64,000 bases of DNA from Aquimarina algiphila (GTDB lineage Bacteria; Bacteroidota; Bacteroidia; Flavobacteriales; Flavobacteriaceae): positions 152,146 through 216,145 of the forward strand of contig NZ_VLNR01000011.1 of the NCBI RefSeq assembly GCF_007489275.1, read 5' to 3'. The position numbers were made by a program, and so were the translations under genes. The notes under the pieces are model-generated. The model was given only the letters and a program-made list of their open reading frames with translations. It searched no databases and was not told where the DNA came from. This document shows, in pieces, positions 1-10,400 of this stretch. Position 1 is the first letter of the stretch; each line of letters opens with the position of its first letter.

Positions 1-1598
1 TCATACAGAATTCGTCTATAACTATAGCCAATAACATCAAGCGCATCCGCATAACCAGAAAGATGACTTGCTGAAGGTAAAATACAATTGGCTGTGATAT
101 ATCGAGTAGTATCCATTTCTCTGGTCCACTTCGCCAATTTCTTAGCCGTTTCACCAATATCATATTTCCCTTTGGGTAAGGTTTCTAGTTTTTCTTTAAT
201 CTGATCTATGGTATGTGGAGGTTCTTCCCAAAAGTAATTTCCATTCCAGTTCATATTATTAAAAAAGCCTGTTGCATCTGCATTTCTTGGATAGGTCCAT
301 TCTATCTCATTTCCTATACTCCATTGAAAAATAGAAGGGTGATTGCGATGCGCTAACATAGTATTCTTAAGGTCTCGTTCTGCCCATTTTTGAAAATGTT
401 GAGTATACCCTCGAGTTACATCATCTACACTTTTCTCATTTGTATTTAATCTTTTATCTTTTGGATTATCCCATTCATCAAAAAATTCATCTTGAACCAA
501 AAATCCCATTTCATCACATAGGTCCAGGAATTCTTGTGAACCGGGATTATGAGCAATTCTAATCGCATTACATCCTGCATCTTTAAGTTTTTGCAATCTT
601 CTTCTCCAAACATCTTTGGGTACAGCGGCACCTACAAGTCCTGCATCATGATGAAGGCAAACTCCTTTTATAGCAGTACTAATATCATTTAAGAAAAAGC
701 CTTTATCTGCATCAAATTTTATGCTTCTTACTCCAAAGCGTACATCATTTTTATCTATCAATTTACCCTCTTGTGCAATGGTGATAATTGCTGTATACAT
801 TCTTGGTGATGTTATACTCCACAAAAAAGGTTTTGGTATATTAAGAATGTTTTCCACGTCAATTTTCTGACTAGCTTTTACCTTGTATTTTTTTGAATAT
901 TCTGAAACAGACGTATTCTCATCATCATAAATCTGAATTTGTAAATCAAAATCTTGTTCTGATATGTTATTGTTTTTTATAGTTGTTTTTATATGAGCCT
1001 TAGCATTGTCTTTAGATATTTCTGGAGTAGTCACAAAAACTCCCCATACTGGAATATGTAGATTGTTTTTATGTATTAGTTTCACATTTCTATAGATCCC
1101 AGACCCTGTATACCATCTACTGTCTACAAATCTGCTATGATCAACCTCAACTTTTATAGTGTTCAATTCACCATTATCTCTTAGTCTTTTGGTGATGTCA
1201 AAATAAAAAGGAGAATATCCATATGGATGAGTTCCCAGCAACTGATCATTTAAATAGACTTTGCTATTGTTATAAACACCATCAAACAACACATACGTTG
1301 TTTTAGAATCATCTATATTTAATAAAAAATCTTTTTTATATATTCCGATACCTCCAGGCAGATACCCAGTTGCTCCTTCTCCTTTTGGATCAAATGAAAA
1401 ACCTACACTCCAATCATGAGGTAAATTTATGTCTTTCCAGTCTGTATCTTCAATTTTTACAGGTGTTCCAGAGCGTTCTAAAAGTTTGAATTTCCAATCA
1501 AAATTAAAATCATGTTTACCTATTTTTGAATATTTTTGGGCACTACTTACAAAAAAAACGCACAGCAGAAGTAACGTAAGGAAGGATCTCAATACCAT
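1..1598 (-). CDS. Glycoside hydrolase family 2 (beta-galactosidase-like), 3' end missing
   Basis: The frame starts with ATG at 1598 and is open to the window edge, so about 532 N-terminal residues are visible. A signal peptide ([21 protein letters not shown]) is followed by a sugar-binding jelly-roll domain (HDWS, [11 protein letters not shown]), an immunoglobulin-like middle domain and the start of the TIM barrel. The barrel segment has [25 protein letters not shown] and WSIGNEIEW; the NE pair is the GH2 acid/base region. The family hydrolyses beta-galactosides, mannosides, glucuronides and related bonds, and the substrate cannot be told from this part. The nucleophile Glu should lie beyond the edge. 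Export plus the neighbouring regulator suggests polysaccharide degradation in the periplasm. Family assignment is strong and substrate unknown. Confidence 0.9.
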   Translation of the reverse strand, partial: MVLRSFLTLLLLCVFFVSSAQKYSKIGKHDFNFDWKFKLLERSGTPVKIEDTDWKDINLPHDWSVGFSFDPKGEGATGYLPGGIGIYKKDFLLNIDDSKTTYVLFDGVYNNSKVYLNDQLLGTHPYGYSPFYFDITKRLRDNGELNTIKVEVDHSRFVDSRWYTGSGIYRNVKLIHKNNLHIPVWGVFVTTPEISKDNAKAHIKTTIKNNNISEQDFDLQIQIYDDENTSVSEYSKKYKVKASQKIDVENILNIPKPFLWSITSPRMYTAIITIAQEGKLIDKNDVRFGVRSIKFDADKGFFLNDISTAIKGVCLHHDAGLVGAAVPKDVWRRRLQKLKDAGCNAIRIAHNPGSQEFLDLCDEMGFLVQDEFFDEWDNPKDKRLNTNEKSVDDVTRGYTQHFQKWAERDLKNTMLAHRNHPSIFQWSIGNEIEWTYPRNADATGFFNNMNWNGNYFWEEPPHTIDQIKEKLETLPKGKYDIGETAKKLAKWTREMDTTRYITANCILPSASHLSGYADALDVIGYSYRRILY

Positions 1599-1941
1599 AT
1601 CTAAATTGTAGAATAAAATTTTCTTACAAAGATCAATACTAATATTAGAACCTTGTTTTAACCACAACTAGACATAAACTAGACATTTCATTTTTTACCC
1701 CTTAAATAACTAGACAAAAACACGATTTTATAGGTAGGGGACAATACACAAACATCACTCCTCTAATAATTTTTGTTAATTTATAAGAAAAAATTACTTT
1801 TTTAAACTTTTACCTAAACATTCCTCAACCAACAACTAAACAATTATTTAGTTAGATTTGGTTCATTAGATTCATTGTTTGGAAGATAATTTCTGTTAAT
1901 TCTAGATTATGGAGCGTCAAAAAATATTGAAAAGAATCAAA
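1599..1941. other. Intergenic region between divergent GH2 and regulator genes
   Basis: About 340 bases of very AT-rich DNA separate the GH2 start from the likely start of the divergent regulator. It must hold both promoters. I found no convincing complete Bacteroidota promoter, hairpin or small gene. The sequence ACTAGACA occurs several times near 1669-1714 and ACTAGACAAAAAC reappears upstream of the PSD1 gene at about 6994-7006. This could be a shared regulator-binding motif, but that is only a suggestion. Confidence 0.4.
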
Positions 1942-3558
1942 ATGATGAAAAAAATATTATTAGTATCCGGTTTTTTAATATTTACTTTATCTCAGAATTT
2001 TATATTCGGACAGGTACCATATCAAACAAATCAATATTTAGAAGAAGCAAGAAAAAATAAGTTTGTCAATTTTGATAAGGCCGTACATAATTATGAAAAG
2101 AGTATTGACTATTTTACTTATAAAAAGGATACTTTAAATCTTATCAATAGTATTCATGAATTATCTGAATTATACGGACACAATCTAAATTATGGTAAAT
2201 CATATGATGGATACTGGAAAGCCCTATTTCTAGCAGAAGAAAGTAATGATGAATTTTCTAAATCAAGAGTATATCAATCTTTAGGTTGGTTATACAGTTT
2301 TTACAATAGAAATAAAAAAGCATTAGAAAATTTTGACAACGCTTTACGCATCAGTAAAAATCTGTTCTCAAAAAAAGAAATTGATGCGGGTTATCTTATC
2401 AGTGATTATTTCTCGATAGCTAGTTTTTATCGATATAATAGGGACTTTGAAACTGCAAAAAAATATGTAGATAGCTGTTATATCCACTTTCGTTCTCAAA
2501 ATAGTGACGTTCAAAATTATTTTTTAGAATCAGAACGAGGATTTTTATTAGCTACTAGCGGAGAATTTGATATTGCCGAAGAGATGCTTACAAATTCTTA
2601 TGAGTATTTTAAAAAAAATAATGAATCCTATTTGGTTATTGTGCACTACTTTTTTGCACAATTATATCAAATGAAAAGAGATGTAGATAAAAGTAAATTT
2701 CACTATACACAATCTTTAGAATTATCTGGCAAATACAATAGCCATATGAATTATCAAATCATAAATCATAAAGAATTATCTCAAATCTATTATGGTTCTG
2801 AAAAATACAAACAAGCTTTCTTTCATCTCAATAAAGCCATTGGCTTAGAAAACAAAATATTTGGTATCAATAGTAAAAACAATGAATATTTATTTGAGAT
2901 AAAAGACAAATATCGAATCCAAAAAAACAAACAAGAACAGATACTAAATGAGCAAAAATTATTAAAATTAGAACATAAACAGAAAATATCAACACTAAGA
3001 TCTATATTATTGTTTGTTACACTATTTTCACTTATTGTATTTGGTTTTATGGTATTCAAAAACTTAAAACGAAAACACAAAAGAGAAAAGATTTTATTAA
3101 AACAAAAACAGAAACTCAAGCTAAAAGAAAATAAAAAGGCAATAGAATTAAAAAACAAAGAATTAGCAAAATCTGCTCTACAACTCATAGAAAAAGATGA
3201 GTTTATTGCTGGTTTAAAAAACACTCTTACCGACAATAAAGAAGATCTAAATCCAAACTCGATAAATAAAGTCATAAAATCTATTAAGTCTGGTGTTGGT
3301 AGTAACTGGAAAGAGTTTGAAGCAAGATTTATAGATATCAATCAAGATTTTTACAAAAAAATCAAAAAGGATTTCCCACCATTAACCCAGACAGATTTAA
3401 AAATTTGTGCACTAATAAAACTTAACTTTTCAAGTAAGGACATGTCTTCACTTCTTGGAATCTCAATAGAAAGTGTGCACACCTCAAGGTATCGACTAAG
3501 AAAAAAACTAAAATTAGAAAGAAATGATAATCTAGTTGAATTTGTTTCACAATACTAA
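1942..3558 (+). CDS. TPR sensor-regulator with membrane helix and C-terminal LuxR-like HTH
   Basis: Flavobacterial-type regulator of about 538 residues. I prefer the Met at 1942 (or 1945) over 1909 because MMKKILLVSGFLIFTLSQN then forms a signal sequence. About 300 residues of helical TPR-like repeats follow (for example NYEKSIDYF, SKSRVYQSLGWLYSFYNRNK). Then come one transmembrane helix (SILLFVTLFSLIVFGFMVF), a Lys/Glu-rich coiled coil, and a C-terminal helix-turn-helix containing LTQTDLKICALIKLNFSSKD and SIESVHTSRYRLRKKL, as in the LuxR/FixJ fold. The layout suggests that a periplasmic TPR region transmits a signal to a cytoplasmic DNA-binding tail. Being divergent from GH2 and near the PSD1 gene, it may control this locus; that is inferred. 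Confidence 0.8.
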   Translation: MMKKILLVSGFLIFTLSQNFIFGQVPYQTNQYLEEARKNKFVNFDKAVHNYEKSIDYFTYKKDTLNLINSIHELSELYGHNLNYGKSYDGYWKALFLAEESNDEFSKSRVYQSLGWLYSFYNRNKKALENFDNALRISKNLFSKKEIDAGYLISDYFSIASFYRYNRDFETAKKYVDSCYIHFRSQNSDVQNYFLESERGFLLATSGEFDIAEEMLTNSYEYFKKNNESYLVIVHYFFAQLYQMKRDVDKSKFHYTQSLELSGKYNSHMNYQIINHKELSQIYYGSEKYKQAFFHLNKAIGLENKIFGINSKNNEYLFEIKDKYRIQKNKQEQILNEQKLLKLEHKQKISTLRSILLFVTLFSLIVFGFMVFKNLKRKHKREKILLKQKQKLKLKENKKAIELKNKELAKSALQLIEKDEFIAGLKNTLTDNKEDLNPNSINKVIKSIKSGVGSNWKEFEARFIDINQDFYKKIKKDFPPLTQTDLKICALIKLNFSSKDMSSLLGISIESVHTSRYRLRKKLKLERNDNLVEFVSQY

Positions 3559-3688
3559 TCTCAGCATGTTTTTTTATTGAACAAAATCTAAAAACAAGAT
3601 TAAGGGAGTTTTTATTTTTTGTTGTCTGTCATCAAATCTTCTTTGCGATACTAGTAAATCATAATGTATCATGATGATCACATATATA

Positions 3689-6600
3689 TTATCTTTTAGT
3701 TATTGTAGCATCAGAATTCATAATCGTACTAGCAACAACTGCATTTGCCGCTATCATAGGGAGGTTTTCATTTTCTTGAAAGCGGATATCTCCAGAATTT
3801 AACCAACCTCTTGCCTTATCAATATTTTCTGTAAACTTTTTAAATTCCTCATTTTGTAACTCCATCAACAGTTGTAATTCTTTTGTTGTTATCGTCTTTC
3901 CTGTTAATCGTATATACGCATCGCTAATTGCATCTTCAATACTCAAAAACGAAGTCATATTTTTACCTATTACTTTTGCTGTTTCTATATACGTAGGATC
4001 ATTAAGGAGTACCAATGCCTGTAAAGGAGTATTGGTTTCTTGTCTTCTGGTAGTGCAGATATCTCTTGTAGGGGCATCAAAAGTAGCTATAGTAGGATTG
4101 GGAGCTGTTCTTTTCCATATAGTATACATACTTCTTCTATATAGATCTTCTCCAGACCCTCTTTCGTAAGTTATATGTGTCATTTTCCATAATCCTTTTG
4201 GTTGGTATGGTTTTACACTCTCCCCTCCTATTTTTTGATTTAGTAATCCGCTCGCGAGTAATACATTATCTCGTAACATTTCTCCCGACAATCTCTTTCT
4301 GGGACCTCTAGCCAGTAATTCATTATCCGGATCTATCTCTCTTAACACATCTGACACATTAGAATCTTGCTGGTACGTATTAGACATTACAATTAACTTA
4401 TTTAATGTCTTAAGGTCCCATCCTGTTTTAATAAATTTTATTGCCAGCCAATCTAATAATTCAGGATGTGTTGGCAAGGTTCCCTGATTTCCAAAATCTT
4501 CAGAAGTTTCTACAATACCGGTACCAAAGAAATTCTGCCAGTATCTATTTACCGCTACTCTTGCCGTTAAAGGATGGTTGGGGTCTATTAACCATTTAGC
4601 GAGACCTAATCTATTTTTGGGTAATTTTTCTGACATGGATGGTAGACTTTCCGGAGTATCCGAAAATACCTCTTCACCGTAAACATCATATTGTCCTCTT
4701 TCTAACACATAGGTTTTACGTAAATTCAGAGAGTCTTTCATCACCATAATTTCCTTGATATTATCAACACTATCTGCATATTGAGTACGTAATTCTTGTA
4801 ATGATGATAATGCTTTTTTTACAGGCTTTGATTTTGTAGACAAATAATAGTTTACTAATTGATCTTTATCTTTTTTAGACAACTCACTTTCGTTTTTTGA
4901 TAGTATTGGATCAAGAAATTTGCTATTTGATATTTTAAGAATTTCCAGATTGGTTAATTCCTTATCAAAGACCATAAGATCATCTACTATTGATTTAGCA
5001 ATTCCTTTACCTCTCCATCTTGCTCCAATTTGTAATCCAGGTTCTATAGGTTCAGGATAAATATAGTCTTCATAATTGTGAAAGATAATATCCTTATATA
5101 GGTTATCTATTTCTACATTAGACTTCATTTCCTGACCGTCAAGGTATATTTTAAAGCCTTTTGCTTTACTGGAACCGTCATAGGTTAAGGTAAGATGTAC
5201 CCATTGATCTCTGGGTACTTCTTTAATAGTTCGTTTTACAATAGCATTGTCTGGCCATACATGTGCCATCAAAAGTTCTAGTGTATTATCGGGTTTAATA
5301 GTTAAGTGGTACCCTCTATAACTATGCAATCTGGTTCCCTGTGCTTTATGAAAAATCACTCCTTCTTTTAGATCTTTGGGTACAAATATTCGTATTGCGA
5401 TACTAAAAGCCTCACTACGTTGAAAAATACCAATATCACCCAAATCTAACCACGCATCCCCATCAAACTGAAGTCCTTTGCCAGAATACCCCAGGGTAAA
5501 AGTTGTTTTTTCATTGTTCGTAAATTGGGTCTTCATCGTACCATGTTCTCTACGATTAAGTTTATTTTGTAATGAATTATTTTCAAAGTCAAAATAGGCT
5601 GATAGATGATCTGTATCTTTAAATGAATCTGTTTTATATTTTTCTTCTGCAATCCAATCCTTTGCATTTTGTAACTGATTACTTTTTATTTCCTGAATGT
5701 TTTGAGTCTCTTTATCAATCAGAGTATTGATATAGGACATCATTTTTTCTTCTTCTTTTGTTGGGAGAAGTAATGTAGGTACGGGCATAGACCAATCCCA
5801 TGGAATTTGGCCAGACTCATTTATCTGATTAAAAAAACTATACAACTCATAATAATTTTTTTGTGAAATAGGATCGTATTTATGATCATGGCATTTTGCA
5901 CAAGCTACCGTTAATCCCATGATACCCTGTCCCATAACATTGGTTCTATCTGAAACGTATTCTGATCGAAATTCTTCATCTATAATTCCTCCTTCAAGGT
6001 TTTGAGGGTGTAGACGATTAAATCCTGTTGCTAATACCTGTTCTTTTGTGGGGTTATCTAATAAATCCCCTGCCAACTGCCATGTAATAAATTTGTCATA
6101 AGATAAATTTTCATTGAACGATTGAATTACCCAATCTCGCCAGGGGCTCATATCTCTATATCGATCTACGAAATATCCATGGGTATCGGCATACCTGGCT
6201 AAATCTAACCAATCAACAGCCATTTTTTCTCCGTAATGAGGAGAATCTAAAAGACGATCTACTTGTTTTTCATACGCATCTGTAGATGTATCATTTGTGA
6301 AATCTAAAATCTCTTTTTTGGTAGGTGGTAATCCTGTGAGATCAAGTGAAACGCGTCGTAATAGTAGTTCTTTATTTGCTTTTTTAGAAGGTGTGATATT
6401 ATGCTCTTCTAATTTGGCCAAGACAAAATTATCGATCGGATTAGCTACCAGGTTCTCATTATTCACTTTGGGTATTTTAGGTAAAGATGCTGGTATAAAA
6501 GCCCAATGATCTTTATATTCTGCTCCTTCATCAATCCATTTAACCAGTATTGCTTTTTCTTCTGGAGATAGTGACAAATATGATTCTGGTGTTGGCATTA

Positions 6601-6928
6601 CCACGTTAGGGTCATTTGATAAAATTCTATGAAAAACTTCAGATTTTTTTAGGTTGCCCGGAGTTATAGCAAATTTTCCTGGAGACTCTTTTAACTCTAT
6701 AAGTGCGGTCTCTGGATCATGCAATTGAAGCCCTCCTGATATTTTTGCTTTATCTGGTCCATGACAGCTAAAACATTTATCAGATAAAATTGGTTTTACA
6801 TGAATATTATAATCTAGTTGCTCTGGGAGTTTTTCATATGCATGAGCTACATCTTCTGGTAATGAAGGGGTACAACCAACACATAGTATTAAAAGCAAAA
6901 ATGCAGAAAGAAAGAATTTTATTTTCAT
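3689..6928 (-). CDS. PSD1-type protein: cytochrome c, DUF1549, LamG, DUF1553 lipoprotein
   Basis: Protein of 1079 residues. It begins with a lipoprotein signal (LLLILCVGC, lipobox Cys19). A planctomycete-type cytochrome c domain follows, with haem motif CFSCH at residues 52-56 and SGGLQLHDPETAL. Next are a DUF1549 domain (VDWLDLARYADTHGY, CAKCHDHKYDPI, a second CxxCH), a concanavalin A/LamG insert around residues 450-660, and a C-terminal DUF1553 domain (NRYWQNFFGTGIVETSEDFG, TRRQETNTPLQALVLLND). This architecture is typical of Planctomycetes/Verrucomicrobia and also occurs in polysaccharide-degrading Flavobacteriia. The biochemical role is unknown; an outer-membrane or periplasmic redox protein acting on carbohydrate is plausible. 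The usual partner DUF1501 gene is not adjacent. Upstream GH2 and regulator genes support a carbohydrate role. Confidence 0.88.
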   Translation of the reverse strand: MKIKFFLSAFLLLILCVGCTPSLPEDVAHAYEKLPEQLDYNIHVKPILSDKCFSCHGPDKAKISGGLQLHDPETALIELKESPGKFAITPGNLKKSEVFHRILSNDPNVVMPTPESYLSLSPEEKAILVKWIDEGAEYKDHWAFIPASLPKIPKVNNENLVANPIDNFVLAKLEEHNITPSKKANKELLLRRVSLDLTGLPPTKKEILDFTNDTSTDAYEKQVDRLLDSPHYGEKMAVDWLDLARYADTHGYFVDRYRDMSPWRDWVIQSFNENLSYDKFITWQLAGDLLDNPTKEQVLATGFNRLHPQNLEGGIIDEEFRSEYVSDRTNVMGQGIMGLTVACAKCHDHKYDPISQKNYYELYSFFNQINESGQIPWDWSMPVPTLLLPTKEEEKMMSYINTLIDKETQNIQEIKSNQLQNAKDWIAEEKYKTDSFKDTDHLSAYFDFENNSLQNKLNRREHGTMKTQFTNNEKTTFTLGYSGKGLQFDGDAWLDLGDIGIFQRSEAFSIAIRIFVPKDLKEGVIFHKAQGTRLHSYRGYHLTIKPDNTLELLMAHVWPDNAIVKRTIKEVPRDQWVHLTLTYDGSSKAKGFKIYLDGQEMKSNVEIDNLYKDIIFHNYEDYIYPEPIEPGLQIGARWRGKGIAKSIVDDLMVFDKELTNLEILKISNSKFLDPILSKNESELSKKDKDQLVNYYLSTKSKPVKKALSSLQELRTQYADSVDNIKEIMVMKDSLNLRKTYVLERGQYDVYGEEVFSDTPESLPSMSEKLPKNRLGLAKWLIDPNHPLTARVAVNRYWQNFFGTGIVETSEDFGNQGTLPTHPELLDWLAIKFIKTGWDLKTLNKLIVMSNTYQQDSNVSDVLREIDPDNELLARGPRKRLSGEMLRDNVLLASGLLNQKIGGESVKPYQPKGLWKMTHITYERGSGEDLYRRSMYTIWKRTAPNPTIATFDAPTRDICTTRRQETNTPLQALVLLNDPTYIETAKVIGKNMTSFLSIEDAISDAYIRLTGKTITTKELQLLMELQNEEFKKFTENIDKARGWLNSGDIRFQENENLPMIAANAVVASTIMNSDATITKR

Positions 6929-7085
6929 AACTAATTTAGAACTAAACTTCAGTTACAAAATTAGTGCTTCACTCTTTTTTTGATTTTAATTGAACTAGAC
7001 AAAAACTGTACAAGTACCCTCTAAAAACTAAATCATTGAAGAAAATATATTTTTTTAAGTAAATGAAGTAAGAAGTATTGAAACA

Positions 7086-7118
7086 AAAAAACAGCTACAG
7101 AAATGTAGCTGTTTCTTA
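7086..7118 (-). terminator. Intrinsic terminator of the first Rhs operon
   Basis: Perfect arms AAACAGCTACA and TGTAGCTGTTT enclose a GAAA-type loop. On the minus strand the hairpin is followed by a run of seven T. It sits downstream of the minus-strand Rhs and small membrane protein genes, so it most likely ends that transcript. Confidence 0.85.
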
Positions 7119-7140
7119 TCTATTTATTTTCTTACTCATA

Positions 7141-7230
7141 CCGCCGTTAACCAATCTTTGAGGCCACTAGCGAGACGCTAGCGTGACAGACTAGCGAGAG
7201 CAGGGTCACGGAAAATATTTCCGCGCTATC
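7141..7230. other. Unexplained GC-rich, repeat-containing segment in the Rhs 3' region
   Basis: This stretch is clearly richer in G+C than its surroundings. It holds a direct repeat ACTAGCGAGA at 7166-7175 and 7190-7199 (24-bp spacing), a perfect palindrome ACGCTAGCGT at 7175-7184, and an inverted repeat CGGAAA-ATA-TTTCCG at 7209-7223. It lies between the small membrane gene and the terminator, so it should be transcribed as the 3' untranslated end of the Rhs mRNA. It could be a mobile-repeat remnant, a structured RNA or a recombination scar; nothing in it codes for protein. Confidence 0.5.
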
Positions 7231-7238
7231 TGGATATT

Positions 7239-7499
7239 TCACCAACAATTTGTAAAAAACACTATATATAAATTGATCATTATTAACATTACTACTAAAA
7301 ACAATATTATTTTATTGTTTTTTACAAATAGAAGTAATAAATAAACAATTAATGGAAATAATATCATAAATATTATAGAATCTAATTCGATGAGCAATAA
7401 ATAATCACATTTACTTTCAGACAAAGCAAAATATGTTATCATAAATATTGCCCAAATTATAAGTCTTTGATACCTAAATAAAAAATTATTATTCATCAT
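7239..7499 (-). CDS. Small membrane protein overlapping the Rhs gene; candidate immunity protein
   Basis: Protein of 86 residues with about three hydrophobic helices (LIIWAIFMITYFAL, IIFMILFPLIVYLLLLFV, IILFLVVMLIMINLYIVFF). It has no recognised family. Its ATG lies inside the last codons of the upstream Rhs gene (11-base overlap), so the two are very probably co-translated. In polymorphic toxin loci the small gene directly after an Rhs toxin usually encodes the immunity protein, and membrane-embedded immunity proteins are known for membrane-acting toxins. No toxin fold was recognised in the Rhs tail, so the role rests on position alone. Confidence 0.55.
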   Translation of the reverse strand: MMNNNFLFRYQRLIIWAIFMITYFALSESKCDYLLLIELDSIIFMILFPLIVYLLLLFVKNNKIILFLVVMLIMINLYIVFFTNCW

Positions 7500-10400
7500 A
7501 CATTTTTGTTCTTTGTATGACAGGTAACTTCATTTTTTCAATATTTGAAGTTGAAAATTTCAGTGTTAAACCTGCTGTAAAAGGAACTAAACCTATTAAT
7601 TTACCTGCTAGACTTTTAGGTGTTTTCATCTTTTTTCCTGGCTTAATTGAATAACCAGAAGAGCCAATTAATGCAGTACTAATTGCCTTATATGATCTTT
7701 GTAAATCCTTCATAACTGAATGACCAGTTCTATTTCTATGATTTTGAACAGCTTGAGCAACAATGAAAAATTCAAAAATCCCTTTATTATTTTTGTTTTT
7801 AATTTTTTCAGGATTAAAACCATTAGACACATCAACTTCTGATACACTAAGTCCATGATCTACAATCTCTCCATCATCATTCCATATAGTTTCAACTGCC
7901 TGAATTTGAATTGAACTTAACCGTCCAGAGGATTCGATCACTGCTGTCATATATAAATTTTGTTTCTTATAAATGTATTTTCCATTTTTTAATCTTTCAC
8001 GACTGTTCACTTGATTATTCAAATATACAATATCGGATCCATCTTCTCCTTTTTTACCATTCTCTGACACATTAGTTCTATGCATAATAACAATATCAGT
8101 ATTCTCTGTTTTTGTTCCTGCAGTTCTCCCATTACTTGCTCGGAAAGTTCCATCATTATTAGATTTCCATACAGAAGAATTATATCCAGAAGATTTATTA
8201 ATAATTTCATCCACCAGATTTTCTGCATTAGCTCCACTAGGATCTGTCCAGTAAATAGGGTTATTATCAAAAGCAGTATATGTCGACATAGAATGATGGG
8301 TAACAGGATCAATAGCAACCCACCTTGCAATAGCAGGATCGTATTGACGAACATCCATCTCATATAGATTAACTCCTAAGCTTTCTTCTAACTCAATACC
8401 ATTATACTTAAATTTCTGTGCTGTACTGTTTGTACGGGGACTTACTATTTCATTATATCCTTTGTGCTTCAGCCCAAAAGGATAGTAGTTGTTCTCCTCT
8501 ATGATCTCATCTTGAACAATCGCACCATCTCGATTAGCATCTTTATAGGACAACCTGATATTTCCTAAATGATCTTTGTATTGATATATATAATCAAATG
8601 ATGAGATTGCAGTACTGCCGTTCGCAATGACAGGTTCTATGTATCCTTCTGCATGATTAAAGAACTCTAACGTACCATTCTTATAGATATAATTACCAGC
8701 GTATTCAGTTTCTATTAAAGAACTTCCACTTGGCGATATTTTTTTCAACTTGGCGCCAGTAGCGTCGTAAATATAAGTAATATCTCCTGTTCCTTCACTA
8801 TTAGATATAGAAACAGTTTCTGGTAGATTTAAATGATTGTAGGTAATATTTGTAATCCCTTTATTTTGGTCAATCGTCATATTACCATTAACATCATAGG
8901 TATAATCATTGTTGGTATTGGTACCATCTTCAAATCCACCAGCTCCAATCCATTGATCTTTTACCTTCAATAATTTATTACCATGATCATAGCTATAGGT
9001 AAGGTAATCCATGGCTGCTCCAGCTACTTGACTTCCTTTTTTAGCTCTGTTCAAGGTCAACAAATTTCCATTTTTATCATAGGAAATATTAGTAACATTA
9101 AACCATCCTGGTTCATCTAATAGTTCTGTATTATATCCTGCCGATTGTATTCTATTTAATGCGTCATAACTATAGTTATAATATCGTTTTTTATTGTCAT
9201 TTTGAGTTTCCCATTCGGTTCTACTAATATTTCCATTATATAAAGGGTTGTTTCCTTGATTATAACCGATACTAAATCCAAATAAATCTCCATTACTCGT
9301 AGTCCCTTCATTAATTGATGTTAACCACCCTCTCACATTATGGGTGTAATCTATGGTTTGTAGTGGGGAGCTTGCTTCACTTGCGTTCGCAATGCCACCT
9401 ACTTTTTTACTCGTTAATTGTCCTAATGCATCATAACTATTTTCTGCAATAACTTCTTCTGCTTGCGTATTGATCTTTTGGGTTTGTTTTAATAGTCGCC
9501 CAGTATGATCATAAGTAAATTTGTCTACTGTTACGATAGCCGCATTAGTACCTTTAGTATGTGTAGTTTTGGTTTCTTCTACTCTACCCACAAAATCCAA
9601 CTTGCTTTCTACGATATCGGTAGTATTGAGATAGTCATTTTTACTTGCGACATAAATTGGTCTTGCTTTGTCATCATAATAAGTAACGGTAGTGATCCAA
9701 TCATTAGTTCCTAACACACGTACTTTACCACCCGTGGCTAGCGATCGGGTACGATCTGTGGTGCCTACTCCGTAGACCGTTCCCGGATTCGATAGCCCAT
9801 TGATATCAAAACTATAGTTGTCATAATAGTTAACAGTTAGTATTTCTAGATCTGCAGTTGGAAACGCTGCATTGCTATAATACACTGTAGTTCCTCCTAA
9901 AGTAGTAGCTGGTTCTCTTGTTTCCCAAAACGTACTCAATCCGCTCATTGCCAGGAGTAAAGTTCCTCTATTACGTGTACTCTTGTACTTACCAGTATAT
10001 GCTACTCTTCCTAAGGCGTCATATTTGGTAAACAACCATTCTCCTTTAGCCTTTTGATTAGCATCTTGAGTTAATATCGGTTGATCGAGTTTATCATATA
10101 TGATATACTCCCATCCTTTGCCTGGGATTTTCTTTTCTACCAGGCGATTTCTATGATCATATTTGTATTGATAACATAACTCAGAAAGCTCGATATTATA
10201 TACTGGATCATTGGTAGTCACCTTTGGCGGAATCACATAGGTTAGATTGTCAAATTCATCATATACATAATACGTATCATGAGGGATTCCTTCATTAAAC
10301 GTTTGTTTTAAAACCACTCTCCCTCTTTTGTCCTTGTATTCTTTGCTTGTATGATCCTTAGGATGCGTTTGATTAAGTTGCCAGTTTTCATCTTTGATTA

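Noticed and set aside
2823..3341. 172-residue minus-strand frame opposite the regulator
   Set aside because: Low-complexity Phe/Ser/Asn protein opposite a Lys-rich coiled coil; a typical shadow.
8080..8367. Plus-strand frame as a convergent immunity gene for the first Rhs protein
   Set aside because: It lies wholly antisense to the conserved Rhs core and has a shadow-like composition. The membrane frame at 7239-7499 is the better candidate.
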